Counted from the stretch's first letter, positions 28,051 through 39,839 are shown. The stretch: DNA of 64,000 bases from Balamuthia mandrillaris (GCA_031835245.1 JAVKOQ010000048.1:62001-126000), one strand, 5' to 3'. Numbers and translations: made by a program. Notes: a model not told the origin generated them from the letters alone.

Positions 28051-28638
28051 GCGGGGAGCAAACCAGTTCGTTCAGAGGATTTTGGAGGAGAAAGTTGAGC
28101 AATGGGTTGAGAGGGAGGAGCTTCCTTTGTAATAATAGAGGATCCACCCGAAAAGGTCTGAGAGCTTCGTGGAGTGGTTGCTTTCTTTGGCCATTTTAGA
28201 CCTTTGATATAACTTCCGCTTTTTTTCTTTGAGATGCTGTCTTTGTTCTTGCTTTTCTTTGTGTCGATGTTATCACTGCTAAGTGAAACATTCAAATCGG
28301 GTCTGAAGTTCTTTGAGGGAACGACAATATCTGATCCTATGTTTGAATCGCTCAAGGAAGAAACGTTTAGATCTGGTCTAAAGTTCTTCTTCGAAGATGT
28401 TGACTCGCTTTCGATGGAAGAAGAATCAGCCTCTAGCGAAGATGAAGAGACGTTGAGATCCGGTCTTGATCTGGCCTCTCCTCGTGGAGAATTGAGGATA
28501 AGAGAACCAGAATCAGTACTGCTGCCACCAACATTAAGATGAGATGCGCTTGAGGTCTCTTTCTTCTGTGGAATCTCTTTTCGTAACGTTACCTTTGTTT
28601 TTTGAAAGAAATTAGAAAGTGGAAGACAACAGAAGGAA

Positions 28639-28679
<41 letters not shown>

Positions 28680-31048
28680 GCAGCATACTTACAGTATCCT
28701 TTTCGTTGAATTGACCTTGTGCAGCCAATTTTTCAGCTTCTGCTTTCTCCTAAAACATACAAGCAATGTGAGCAATACAACAAATGGCGCAAGAATTAAA
28801 AGAAACAAACCTCTTTTGTTATTTCTTTATCATCTAGTATTTGAAGTTTTGGAAGCTCCGAAATGACAAACAATCGATAATGTGGTATGCGAACGGTGAA
28901 AGGATTGTTGGGGAAGAAGCGAACGACCTGCAATTTAGGTAAAGTTTTCAAAGGCTGGATGATGTTTCGATGCAAAGAACGAAGATTGAACTGGATGTTG
29001 TTGTCGCTCAAATCTAACACTCGTAAAGCTTTTAACTTTGATAGTTCCGAAAAGCCCGCTGAAACAGATGGAAAAACAACAATGAGAAAAAGAACAAGAA
29101 AAAGAGAAAAGAAGACAAAAGAGCCAGAGCAGAAAAACAAAATAAATAAATAAATGACAAACCACTAATATTGTTTCCACTGAGATTAAGTTCAACGAGT
29201 GACTTAAGGTCATACATGTCAGACATGTAATCCAACTTGTTGGAGCGGAGAGATAACAACTTGAGACCAGAGAGACCTTGGAAGCTGATGCTAGATATCT
29301 GATTTCTATCCAATATCAACCGTTTCAAGTGAGAGAGAGAATGAAAGTTGTTGCATTCCGTCAATTTGTTTTCTGTCAAGTCCAACCTTTGAGCAACAAA
29401 TAATTGTCAGCCGTTTGAAGAAGAAGAAGAAGAAGAACAAGAAGAAGAAGAAGAAGAAGAAGAAGAAGAAGAACAAGAAGAAAAAGAGACTCTTTAAGAA
29501 CATCGGGACAGGCAGAAAGGAAATCATCAGATTCTAGACGGTAATCTCCAGAACTGAAATCCAAGCGAATGGGATACTTTGGGCTATCTCCTCCCAACAG
29601 CTCCTTCAACATATCTCCTGTAATTGTGTTTGATGTGAGAAGGAAACAAAGAAAAGCAAAAAGAGAAAAAACAAGAAACAAAAACGAACCAGAAAGAGTG
29701 TTGATGACTTTTATCTTTCCAGATAAATCCGTCTTCCAAGCTGGAGATAGTTGGAACGTTTGCGTCTGTCGTTTCTGCTGTTCAGCAGCCGATCCAGGCG
29801 AATTTGAGATCTTTCTGCTGATAATTTCGTCTTTGTTCAACGTTCTCGCGGAAACAGAACGCATCATTCGGGCCTGCTCTTCTCTCTCCGAGGCACCAGA
29901 AGAGAGTCGTAATGCTTTTATCATGTTCTGTTCTTGCTCCAGAGAAGGAAGACGAGCGCTCGAAAGTGGGCGTGGAGTAATAGATGTTTTCTTTAGTTGA
30001 TGTTCACTGGAAGAAGCAGGAGAGGTAGAAATGGCTAACGGAGGAAGTACAGGTGAGGGTTGGTTGGTGGTATTGTTGTTTTTGATGGAGGAAGCAGAAG
30101 TAGAGAGTTGACGAAGACTGTGAGCTTTCCGGAAAGTGGATCGTTCTTTGGATGGAGAAGCGATGTTTTTGGGATCCGTTTCTCCATTTTCTTCTCCCTT
30201 TTCTGTCTCCTTTTCTTTTGCGTTATCTTCTTTTCCATCTCCATGCACTGTTGCTTTTCTGTCATCGTTGGAAGGGGCTACTTTTTCCTTTTCTTTCGTT
30301 TGTTTCTTTGTCGTTTTCTGTTTCCTTCTGAGAAACGGAATCGCTTTGGCCATCTTCTTTATCTTTATCTTCGCTAGCTTGTTTCTTCTCCTCTTTGTCG
30401 TCCTCTTTTTCTTTCTTCTCTTCCGTTGCTTTTGCCGTGACTCTATGCCTATCCAGATCTGTTTTTTTTTAATACAGAGGAGGAAGAAGAACAAGAACAA
30501 GAAGAACAAGAAGAAGAGAAAGGAAAAGCATCGTCAAAAATACAAGTTTACTTTTGAAAAAAGAACAAACAACAATAAAACAATAAAACGAAAACAACAA
30601 ACAGCAACAACAACAAAACAACAAAACGAAAACGAAAAAGAAAACGAGACACCAAAAACCAACTTTGTTCCGAAGCGGTCCGTCGGTAGCTCGGCCGCCG
30701 GGAGCGCGTGGTGGAGGGCCTGGGCGGGGTGACAGGGGCCGGCGAGGCCGGGCTCAGCGGCGGCGACTGGCTGAGGCCCTCCCTCGGCGTGGTCGGGGAG
30801 CTGTGCAGCGAGCCCAAGGGCAGCTGAAAATTTACCATTTGGTTGGGGGAGGTGGACAAGGGGGAGGAGGCTGAGGAAGGGGAGGCGGGGGAGGAGTGAG
30901 GAAGCGGGAAGCCGCTTAGTTTGACCATGCCGGTGGGCCCCGAGATGACGCTCCCCACGACGGGCTCCTCCTTGCCTTTGCTTTTCGTTCGCTTGCGAAA
31001 GGATTTCATCTTGGCCTTCTTTGCTCTCTTTCTTTTAAACAAAAACAT
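26066..31048 (-). CDS. Leucine-rich-repeat protein with long helical C-terminus
   Basis: Well-supported exons are 29690-30353 (or longer at its 5' end), 29491-29617, 29163-29386, 28811-29058, 28693-28749, 28064-28592, 27599-27954, 27340-27501, 27032-27250 and 26066-26947. From ATG 30353 (MAKAIPFLRRK) they give 1155 residues. A further upstream open exon 30664-31048 (MKSFRKRTKSKGKEEPVVG, then Pro/Ser-rich) probably belongs to the gene, but its join through 30350-30660 is unresolved. The LRR block, ~264-420, reads ELDLTENKLTECNNF, LILDRNQI, LLSLRSNKL, ELNLSGNNI and VLDLSDNNI, with an LRR cap-like end. Next comes a region with three copies of RPDLNVS, an acidic stretch, and ~540 helical residues (SYVNFYPEQK, VGVKDLFALV) of no recognised family. 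A scaffold role in signalling or the cytoskeleton is a guess. Confidence 0.7.
28009..28047 (+). repeat. Intronic (GA)n, sense-strand (CT)n
   Basis: Dinucleotide array in the LRR gene intron 27955-28063. It is pyrimidine on the transcribed sense strand, since the gene is on the minus strand. Confidence 0.8.
28640..28676 (+). repeat. Intronic (GA)n, sense-strand (CT)n
   Basis: A second (GA)n array in the same LRR gene, in intron 28593-28692, with the same strand orientation as the first. Confidence 0.8.
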
Positions 31049-31767
31049 TCAGCCCATCCAAAATCCCCCAAAAAAAAAAGTAGTAATCTTATTTTTTGTT
31101 TGTTTGTTTGTTTTAAAACTAAAATAATAACAGTACCTTTTACGTTCTTGTGTATGTCCGTTGGTTGCGGCGGAGAGAAGAGCGGGCGAGAGAGAGAGCG
31201 GTTGCTACACTCTTTATTATTTTATTCTTTCTTTTTCTTCCTCCCCACTCGGAAGGAAGGGCAAACGGTTTGCGCGTGGTGAAGAGGGAGACTACGCGCT
31301 GCTTTCGACAATGAGGGCGGAATATTTTTTATTTTTTATTTGCAATTATTTTTTGTTTGTTGGGAGAGGAGGCCCGAAATTTGGCCAAACATTTCTTGTT
31401 AATTAACGATAATTTAATTTATGAAGGCCAAATTTTTGGGTGAGGATGATGGTGGGGGGGAGAAGTCTTGGACTTTATTTGCCTTGGAACAGACCTACCT
31501 AAAGGGTAAACACAGCGTGCTGGATCTCATTTTGGTAAGCTTTCGCGAAACATTAAAGACCTGAGGGTACCTCTATGTTGTCCGCTTTTAAGGCGGTCAG
31601 CCACGAAAAGAAAAAATTGCAGTGGAATCTGCTCCAAAATACCCGTTATATCGCCGAACTCCTAAAGAGGAAGTAATATATAAAGCAGTTCTTTACTCTC
31701 GCCGCCCATCTCTTCTTTTCCATCCTGCGCTCTTGACCAGAAGCAGAGCTAGAGTAGGCAAACAAGC
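31049..31767. other. Divergent promoter region
   Basis: These 719 bp lie between the divergent LRR gene and the small basic gene. They hold a T-rich stretch, a C-to-T-rich segment at 31200-31260, and AT-rich sequence (TTAATTAACGATAATTTAATTT) near 31398-31419. No coding exon or RNA gene is recognised. Confidence 0.4.
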
Positions 31768-32035
31768 ATGTCCGAGCCAGCCCCTCAACAACCAGCAGAC
31801 CCCGGCCACGCCGGTGGAAAACGTGATGCCATCAAAGGAGGCGCCGGTCGCGTTACTGGCAAAATAGGTTGGTTCCTCTTTCTTATAAGAAACTTTTTCG
31901 TTCTTTCTTCTTTGTCTTGTTAATCTTACTTTTTTTCAAGGACGTGGATTATCAAAGATCAAGAACAAAGGAGAGTCTAAAGTCAAGTCAGACAAAAAGG
32001 AGAAGAAGAAGGAGAAGAAAATAGAAAAGTTTTAG
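31768..32035 (+). CDS. Small basic Gly/Lys-rich protein, 64 residues
   Basis: Exons 31768-31867 and 31941-32035 (donor GTTGG, acceptor TTTTCAAG, phase 1) encode 64 residues. The N-terminus is Pro/Gln-rich. The middle DAIKGGAGRVTGKIGRGLSK is rich in Gly and Lys, and the C-terminus is a Lys/Glu run ending EKF. It is too short for overlap-based gene calling. The KGGAGRVTGK stretch recalls small CsbD-like or histone-tail-like peptides, but the similarity is weak. A clean intron in phase and a stop directly after the Lys-rich tail support a real gene. Function unknown. Confidence 0.55.
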
Positions 32036-32407
32036 CTTTTTTGTCACACAAAAGCTGACCAAAAAAAACCCCTCCTTTCCGTTTTTAATATACTTGTGCA
32101 GCGTTTTTTTTTTTTTGGGTGTATTAGTTTTTTTGTGCTTTTGAAGAAAAAGATTCAGCTTAACATGTTTTTTTTTTTATGTTTCGTACTTACGTTACCT
32201 TGTCGTTCTCTCCCCCCTCTCTTCCTCCCACGTAGCTGAACTGTGTTTAGTTTGGCCTCAGCGCTTGTTTTCTCGGGTCGTCACTATAATTTTCCCGCCA
32301 AAATTGTGGCCTATGTTACAACGGTTACACTGAATGTAACGGTCAGCTTACTGAAAACAAAACAAAAAAAAAAAAAACGACTCGACAAGACCTTTGGTGG
32401 ACATATA
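32036..32407. other. Promoter region of the CH-domain gene
   Basis: This 372 bp interval has a T-run, a CT-rich segment (32205-32235), an E2F-type site at 32291-32302 and Myb-type AACGG sites at 32319-32342, all within 120 bp of the ATG at 32408. Confidence 0.5.
32291..32302 (-). promoter_or_regulatory. E2F-type element TTTGGCGGGAAA (minus strand)
   Basis: The plus strand reads TTTCCCGCCAAA, exactly the reverse complement of the elements upstream of Timeless and condensin D2. Two Myb-type AACGG cores (32320-32324 and 32338-32342) lie within 40 bp. It is 106 bp upstream of the CH-domain gene start. Confidence 0.55.
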
Positions 32408-34452
32408 ATGGAAGAAGTTGTGGACGTGAGGCGTCGTATGGACATCTTGTTCCTGGCCAAGCGCATCGAGTACGAGGAGAGCTTCAACGGCGAGATGCTT
32501 TGGCTGACCGAACTCCGCTCCGAGGTGACCAAGCAGGACAACAAGCAGGCTCTGCTGCAGTCGCCGTGTCTTCCTCTCACCCCTATTACTGCGCAACGTC
32601 GAAAGGAACGTATTCTGCGACGAGAGCAACAGCAACTATGCTTCTCTCCATTTACTCCCATTTATCGCTCTCCCTCTCCGCAAAGAACACACCAGCAACA
32701 TTCTTCGCCTTTCCGTCAACGTTCTCCGAACGTTTCTCCTTCGAACTCTTCTTCTTCTACTTCTTCTTCCTCCTCTTTCTCTTCCTCTTCCTCTGCTTCT
32801 CCTTTTATTGCTTCTCCTGCGATGAAGAGTAGTCCTCGGCGAAGTGTTACATCTCTGGGGCAACGCACATCTCCTTCACCCTGCTCAGCCTCACCTCTTT
32901 GCCGAACCTCTCATGCCCACAAGCTTTGCTCTACTGCTTCTCGTTCTCTCTTTGGTCCAACTCAAGCTAACAACAAAAGAACTCCCTCTGCTCAACACAA
33001 CGCTCATAGAAGAGGGTCTGCTTCCTCTTCTTCTTCACAGCAAACAAGTCCCAGCAATCAGAAGATGAAGACTTTATCTTCTCAACAACGACGAATGCGA
33101 CCAACAGAAAACGAAGGAGGAGGCGAAGAGGAATGGGAAGAAGAAGTACCAGAAGACTCTCCGGTAAGACACCGTTTGGCCAAGGAGAGGCGCCTCAGCG
33201 AAGCAGAAAGAAGAACCATGCCTGATGCAGAAGAAGAGGAGGAAGTGGAAAAACGACGAAGATCTTCTGAAGTGATGCTGAAGGAACGTCTTTCAAAACA
33301 ACAACAGGAAGAAAGTGAAAAACCCTCCGTGGACGAAGCTGTTAAAAGAGCTAAACAAAGAGCACGAGAAAGAATACATCAACAGCAGCAACGGAACAGC
33401 CCTTCCTCCCCTGCTTCTCCATTGAACAAGAAGATCTCTCTTTCGGCAAGATTGAGAGGAGTGATGAAAGGACAACAACCAGCAGAGCGAAGCCCGATGG
33501 ATGTCAACCGACTGTTGAACCACCAAAAGGACCTCAAGAGAGCTTTCGAGGAGGCTGTTAAACAGGCCGATAGAAGAGAGGAAGAAATGGAGCGCAGAGA
33601 AAGAGAGTTGGATGAAATGGTTCTAACGATGAAACAATTGTTGGAACGGAGAAAAGCTTACGCAAAGGACGAGGACGAAGAAGAGGATGATGAGGAAGAT
33701 AGTTCTTCTTTTGAGAAGGAGAAGGAGGAGAGAAGAGAAAGAAAGAGAGATTCTTCCGGCCTTTCCAAACATTCAATGCAACAAGAAGAACCGAACGAAG
33801 CAACAAAAGCAAAAGCAGATGAAGAACGAGCTTCTTCTTCTCCTTTCAAACGACAAAAACGAGCTTCAGCAGTTGTGGTCTGGAGAGGAGAGACCGAGCA
33901 AGATCTTCGTCGACGCCAGCAAAGAGAACGCGCCGCAGCAGCTCAAAGACTTTACGGACTGGACGCCGAACTGGCCCACAAAGCAAAGCAACAGATGGAG
34001 CCAGAGAGGGTGAAAGCTGCCCTTCGTTGGGTCTATCAGGTGGCCAAAAGGCCCTTGCCGAAGGAGGGCTTCTCCCCGAGCGATCTGTTGACTCTGGATT
34101 GTCTGAAGAGCGGAAAGCTGTTGTGTGCTGTGGCGAACGCCATTCGGCCGGGCATCATCCCAAGAGTGAACCAACGTCCGATTCCTTTGATGGAGAGAGT
34201 ATGTTTGCTCTCTTCTTCTTCTTTTCTTCTCTTCTGTGTAGCTGACCATTTCTTTTGTTGCTCTTTCCATCTCTGTAGGAGAATCTTCAACTGTATTTGG
34301 CAGCGTGTGTGAAGATGGGTCTTCGTACTTCGGACTTGTTTACGGTGAGCGATCTCTACGAAGACAAGTATCCAAACGCCGTCTTACATCACATCGGCGC
34401 TATATCTCGTCTTGCCTCGTCTTGCTCTTCCTTCAAAGGACCTCGTCTTTAA
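32408..34452 (+). CDS. Calponin-homology domain protein with disordered charged N-terminus
   Basis: Exons 32408-34198 and 34279-34452 (phase 0) give 654 residues. The first ~55 residues are helical (DVRRRMDILFLAKRIEYEE). A long Ser/Arg/Gln-rich and then Glu/Lys coiled-coil region follows. Residues ~531-650 are a CH domain of the calponin/transgelin type: RVKAALRWVYQV, LKSGKLLCAVANAIRPGIIP, ENLQLYLAACVKMGLRTSDLFTVSDLYEDK, VLHHIGAISRLA. The intron splits the domain, and the last exon supplies the second half. Single CH domains link signalling or cytoskeletal proteins to actin or microtubules. The promoter carries E2F and Myb elements, which suggests cell-cycle control. Confidence 0.82.
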
Positions 34453-34580
34453 CTTTCTTCACTTCTCTCTTTGTTTTTTTAAATCTCTTCTCTTTAACTT
34501 GAGAAGAAAAAATGGATCTGAAATGTACTTCTTTTTCTTTTTTATGTTTTCTCTTCTTCTCTTTTCTCTTAAAGAGTGTG

Positions 34581-35126
34581 TTATTGTTTTGGAGTACGAA
34601 CCATTCGAGCCCGTTTTGGGTCAGTGTGACAACAGCGTTGACCTTCTGCTTTGGCTTCTTCCAACCACGAACGAATGTTCTTGATGCGCGTGTTGGAACT
34701 TGGGTGGGTGGAAAGAAACTGAGCGGGAGAAGCTTGAGCCTCGTTCATTCGTTCCCACAAGCGAATTGAAACGGATGGATCGTAGCAAGCTCTTGCCATT
34801 AACATCAGTCTAAAAAGAGATACTAAATTAAGTAGTCTATACAAAAGAGAAGAGGAGAAGACTTACCCGATGTAGTCAGCCTCTTGTTCGAGTTTTCTGG
34901 AGAAGGGGAGAGTGACAACCAGCTCTTCAAACTATAGAACCAGTCAATTAAGAGGGGTTGGAAACAAATGAAGCTTCTTTTGTATTGCAGAAGAGAAACA
35001 AACCATTCCAACAGCCATGTCTTGGCGAACAAAAAATGATAAAATGAAGGATACCAACCGCTGAACTCTCATTTTACTCCATCTCTCGCCTCCATGTCCT
35101 TTGGTAAACATACGGTTAGAGAGAGA

Positions 35127-35166
<40 letters not shown>

Positions 35167-35706
35167 TGAAAAACAAACTTGCAACAACGTGTCCAATTTC
35201 ATGAGCCAAGACGGAGGCAAGCCCGTCTTCATCTTGTACAATGGGAAGTATTCCAGTGAATACACATACTTTACCACCTGGAAAAACGACTGCGTTTGCT
35301 ATATCATCTCTTGCTATCACCTTGTTTGTAGGGAAAGAAAAAGATACGCATGAGCGCACGGAACTAAAGTAATGATGATAGAGAGACAAAATGTGGAGTG
35401 AGTACAATGAATTCCCAATCATAATGAGAAAGAGCAGCAGCTTGTACGATCCTCATCCCAACGCTTTTAACTTGTTTTACAGTCTATAAACAAGAAATAT
35501 TGTTACAAGGAAGAAAAAAAGGACAGAAGCAAGAAGAGAGGAAGGCATTGTAATACCGGATGAGTGGGCGGAAGGATCTTGTTTGCAAATGCTCGTTTTG
35601 CCTCTTCGAAGGCGGCTAAACCAAGCCGCTGTTCTTCTGCTATGCTGACGTCCATCATCCTTGTCCTCCCTTTGGGAAGTACATGTCAAAGTTCAGTTTC
35701 GGCAAG

Positions 35707-35762
<56 letters not shown>

Positions 35763-36379
35763 AAGAGAGAAACGACAAGAAAGAAACGACAAGAAAGAAA
35801 CGAAAAGAGAGAACGAGAACAGAACAGAGAAGAAGAAGAACCAACGCACCGGTCATGGCGACAGTATCGCGATAGTACATATAATAAGCGGTGGAGACAA
35901 GGGGCACGCCGATGAGCCCAGTCCCGCCGAGGAGCCAAAGCCACAACGGCGCTTTCTTTACTTGGCGCCAAAAACTGCTTTTCTTTGCTGAAAGGAAGAG
36001 AGAGTGGAGAGAAGAAAGAGAGAAGAGAGAGATGAGGGTTAAAAAAAACAAACGAAGACGAAAAGAAGTTCGTGGTACCATGTTTTTGGGAATGGTTGGG
36101 TCCAAAGTAAGCGGAGCAGTAGGAAGCTTTTGCCAAGGAGGGAAGCAAAGGTCTGCCACCGCTGCTACGGAGGCGAACGCTGCCGCGACTCAGGTGAGCT
36201 TCCCCTTCCGCAAAGGCAAAACGGTGCAAAGCTCTTCTCCCACCAAACAGAATCGGAGGAGGAGAGTAACGTGGCGATGGGAGACTGAACGGCCGAGGAG
36301 AGGAGCTTTTTGCAAAGCCTGGCCTCCCGAACACCGCGTGGAGCAGCCCCCTCCGAGAGCCCACGCTCTTCGTCGCCAT
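34581..36379 (-). CDS. OMA1: OMA1-like M48 mitochondrial metalloprotease
   Basis: Eight exons: 36079-36379, 35850-35987, 35557-35669, 35406-35483, 35179-35320, 35004-35098, 34867-34931 and 34581-34809. They splice in phase to 386 residues. The N-terminus (MATKSVGSRRG…, Arg/Ser-rich, no acidic residues at first) resembles a mitochondrial presequence. A single hydrophobic helix follows (LWLWLLGGTGLIGVP). The protease has DWEFIVIARDDIANAVVFPGGKV, GLASVLAHEIGHVVARH with HExxH His250/His254, and the distal Glu motif LEQEADYIGLMLMARA, then HPSSNTRI. OMA1 is the stress-activated inner-membrane protease that cleaves OPA1-type dynamins. The order TGRTRM…EEQRLGL also fits. Two (GA)n arrays lie in its introns. 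Confidence 0.88.
35129..35164 (+). repeat. Intronic (GA)n, sense-strand (CT)n
   Basis: Array in an intron of the OMA1-like gene, between exons 35004-35098 and 35179-35320, close to the donor. Confidence 0.8.
35707..35780 (+). repeat. Intronic (GA)n and GAAA repeats
   Basis: Purine array on the plus strand in the OMA1-like gene intron 35670-35849, hence pyrimidine on the sense strand. It continues into AACGACAAGAAAG units. Confidence 0.75.
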
Positions 36380-37452
36380 CGTCTTGCGCTTTTCTCTCTT
36401 GCTGGGCTTCTCTCGGTTCCCGTGTCGACACGCAATAAAAATTGATAATTGTCGATAAATTACGCGGAAAAATTTTGAACAGCATTCGCCGCGGCGATTG
36501 GTCGACACACAACAATAATTTTCATTTTATTGGCGGAAAAATTCCTTAAACTGAAATTTTTGGAATTTTTCATCTGTTGTTGGTCGACACGTATTGCTGC
36601 ACTGAACGGTGGAGATAAAGAAAAGTTTTACAAAGGAAGGACTCTCTCTCTCTAGGTTCTTCGTTCCCTTCAGGACGCGGGTGCTTTGAGGTGTTTTTTT
36701 TTAAGCAGCACGAGGCGCTCTCTCTCGCTCGCTCTTGGTGCGCCGGTTTCATCCTCTGTTTTTTTTTTCATTTGTGGGGTGATAGAGAATTATTATCGCT
36801 CCTTTTTAATTATTATTTCAACTTGAAAACAAAAAATAAGGTGGAAAAAACACACACACGAACACCTCCTTACGATATTTTTGTTTTTGTTTTGGCAGAG
36901 GCTGCACACCATCCGCCGCTGCTACGTTATTTTTTCTACCGACCGGTCAACCTCTTCAACACAAAAAAACTAAAAAAAAGTAGCAGCCCGTTTCTTTTTA
37001 TCTCGAAGGATTAGAATCCATCAAGGCGCCGGTAAGTTTTCCCATTCTTCTTCTTCTTCTTCTTGTTTTTTTGTCCGGGCAGTTTGCCACCCTGTGTGTG
37101 TTTTTTTTTTTCAAAAGATGTTTTTTTTTTTCCATCGTCATCAGAGTTGAAAGTAATCCGAGATTTCGATTGGTTTTTTTGAAACTGTGGAACGAACGTT
37201 TAGGGAAAAAAAGAGAGACCCGAGGAGAAAGGCGGTGGAGAGGAGGTGGAAGCGTAAGAGAAGCGTCGTGTAGATAGATATTTATTTCTTTTCGTTTTGG
37301 AAAAGAGAAGAGAACAGAAAGTTTGAACTTGCGCCAAGTCCCTGTTGAAAAAAGAAGAAAACAAGAGAGCGTTAAAACGGTTTGAAGGAAGGAAAAAAAG
37401 CTAGCAAGAAAGGAGCCAAAAAAAAAAACCAGCTGCATCAACCCATCATCAA
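36380..37452. other. Divergent intergenic region, possible 5' UTR intron
   Basis: About 1.07 kb separates the OMA1-like gene from the kinase-phosphatase gene. It is AT-rich near 36430-36560, with GTCGACAC palindromes (36422, 36501 and 36583 regions). A strong donor GCCG|GTAAGT at about 37032 is followed by polypyrimidine DNA, which would suit an untranslated first exon of the plus-strand gene. No coding exon seen. Confidence 0.4.
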
Positions 37453-39742
37453 ATGAGCAGTAACGGCACAACTACAACAGCAACAACGATGCCTCCCACG
37501 ACAACCACCGCAATCAACTGTACCAACAACAACACCACCACCGCCAAGGCAACGCCTCCAGCGCGCAAATCATCACACAACCAACCCAGGAAGGAGCCCA
37601 GCACGGCCACCTGCTTGGCAAACGGCAATGGCTGCAGCAACAAGCCGCCTAAAGAAGTGAAACTGGTGGCTGGCCAAAAGGGAAAACTCCTCAAAGGCAA
37701 ACTGTTTTACAAACCCGTTAAAAGTGGTACCAATCACCAACTCATTCTCTGTCTCTTCTCTTTCCCTGACTGGACTGAGTCAAAAAACTTATTTAATTTT
37801 ACGATAAATAGATGCAACAGAGAAAGAGTTTTATACAGAGCTTATCAACAACGAGTTCGCGGCATTGAAGCCATACGTACTGCCGTTCCATGGCGTGGAG
37901 AAGTTAACGGTCTTCACCAATGGAAGCGGAGATGTGGTGCGTGTGCGCAACGGAGAAGAGATCATGATGGGTGCAGCAGCACCCCAGTCAAAAAAAGAAC
38001 AAACAGAAGTGAGCGAAGAGCGAGAGTATCTCGTTTTTGAAAACATCTTTCATTCTTACGAAAAACCAGGTTTGCTTCTATTTCTTGCTTTCTTGTCATT
38101 TCATTTGTCAATTCTGTTTCTTTCCTGTTTCTTCTTTATACTTTTGAAGTATAAAATTTCTTTCTTTTGTTATCCTTTTATTCGGTCTCTTTCTTCTTTT
38201 TTTTGTTTTGGATATTTCGTTATGGTCGTTTGTTTGCTTATCTTTCTTTAAACTCGTTAAAAAAACAACAAATAGCACTGATCGACATAAAAGTTGGACT
38301 CCCCTCCAAACAACTTAAAAAAGAACTCCGCCTCAGTAACGGTGACTCACAACACAAAGAACACCAAGAAGCAGAGCCACTTCCTCGCGAGAGCGCGGCT
38401 AATCTCTTGCGCTGCTTCATCCACGGTGTAGAGTGCGACAAGCTCGTCTTCCGCAACCACGTCAACGAGTATCAGGGCAAGCTAATGCCCTTGGAGCATT
38501 TCGACAGGACGTTACGACTCTTTCTTAGCAAAATGGGACCTCAACCGGAGCTCATCACCAAGTTGCATTCTCTCATTGGAGTATTGCAGGAGTTTAAGAG
38601 CGGAGAGCGATTTGCCAGCACTTCCCTATTGTTGACCTTTGATCAGGCGGAGGGACGCCCCCCTATGCCGAAGCTGTATCTCATCGACTTTGAGCGCCTT
38701 CTCACTGCGGAGGAACAAACTCCCGATGAAGATGTCATTCGTGCTTTGAGACAGGTTTGGTTTTGTTTTTTTTTAGTCTTTGTCTTTTAAAGTTATTGAC
38801 AATACACCAAAAGGTGCTATTGACGATGAGAACGGAGTGGGGAGAGAAAGTACCTACCGTCTACCTCGTTCGTCACGGTGAACGTTACGACTATACCGAC
38901 GTGGTTCGTTTCTTCTTTCTGCTTATTTTTTAGTGTTTAAAACTTAAACACTAAATAACTTTTTAAAAAAGAACTGGGCACCGAAAGCAACACATCCTCA
39001 CGACTCTCATCTCTCGGAAGCAGGCACCTCCCAAGCCTACGACCTCGTGGACCGCCTCTGCATCGCCAACCCTCACCTCATCGTGAGCTCCCCCTTCCAA
39101 CGCGCCGTTCTCTTTGCCGAGCCCTTGGCTCGTCGCCTCCGCCGTAAGATCGCCATAGAGCCCGGAATATGCGAGTTTCTCTGCAAGAAGACGAGGAAGC
39201 GGGTGCCGAACTTCATCAGCGAGGAGGTATCCGTCTCTCCCTGGGTGGACACGGAGTATGAACCCTTTTGGCCCACTCTCGAGCTAGAGGCCTGGGAAGA
39301 CGTGTTCATGCGGACCAAACGAACACTCGAGCACCTTTTGCAGCTGTGTGAAGGCAAAGGTGACCTCGTCATAGTTTCCCACCGCTCCACCTTGCAAACC
39401 ATAGTGGCTGCCCTGTTGCAATCCAACACGCGCAGTCCCGTGGACTTTGACACCAAGTTGGAGTACGGAGCCATGGCCACGCTGTACAAGGATTTGGATG
39501 GGGAGTGGTTGGTGCACAGCTTCAACGAGTTGAGGTATCTGAGGTACAAGATAAAGAGCCCCTCGTCGAATCCCTGGAGGCACATAGAGGGCTACTACGA
39601 GGACCTCGATTGGAGCTGCTATAAGAGCACGTCGCAGATGGCGCAGACGCCGCATCATAAGGAGAATAACAAGGAAGAGGAGGATGAGGAGACGAAAGAG
39701 GTAACTGCGAATGGCGAGATGAATGGCCACCACCACAGTTAA
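37453..39742 (+). CDS. Inositol polyphosphate kinase fused to a histidine phosphatase
   Basis: Exons 37453-37726, 37812-38069, 38276-38754, 38814-38903 and 38972-39742 give 623 residues. After a Thr/Asn-rich disordered N-terminus, residues ~90-335 are an IPK-family kinase (IP3K/IPMK/IP6K fold): KPYVLPFHGV, LVFENIFHSYEKP, the catalytic signature PxxxDxKxG as PALIDIKVG (Asp181, Lys183), the SLLL stretch at ~294-297 and LIDFERL (Asp ~315). Residues ~350-570 are a 2-His phosphatase: YLVRHGERYD (nucleophile His358), SPFQRAV (Arg ~411) and LVIVSHRS (second His ~503). All key residues of both domains are present. The arrangement recalls PPIP5K (ATP-grasp kinase plus phosphatase) and PFKFB. Substrates are inferred to be inositol phosphates; the phosphatase substrate is open. 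Confidence 0.87.
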
Positions 39743-39839
39743 GTCTTAAAAAAATGTTTGTCCTTTTCTCTTCATTTTGTTTTGTGGTTTTTTTTCCTTC
39801 TCTTTTTCTGTTGGAAGAATCCCTTCTTTTGTTTTTATT

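Noticed and set aside
30921-31009. CRIB (small GTPase-binding) motif in the LRR gene's first exon (SVISGPTGMVKLSGF)
   Set aside because: Only the ISxP start resembles CRIB; the H-x2-H-x-G part is missing, so I do not claim it.
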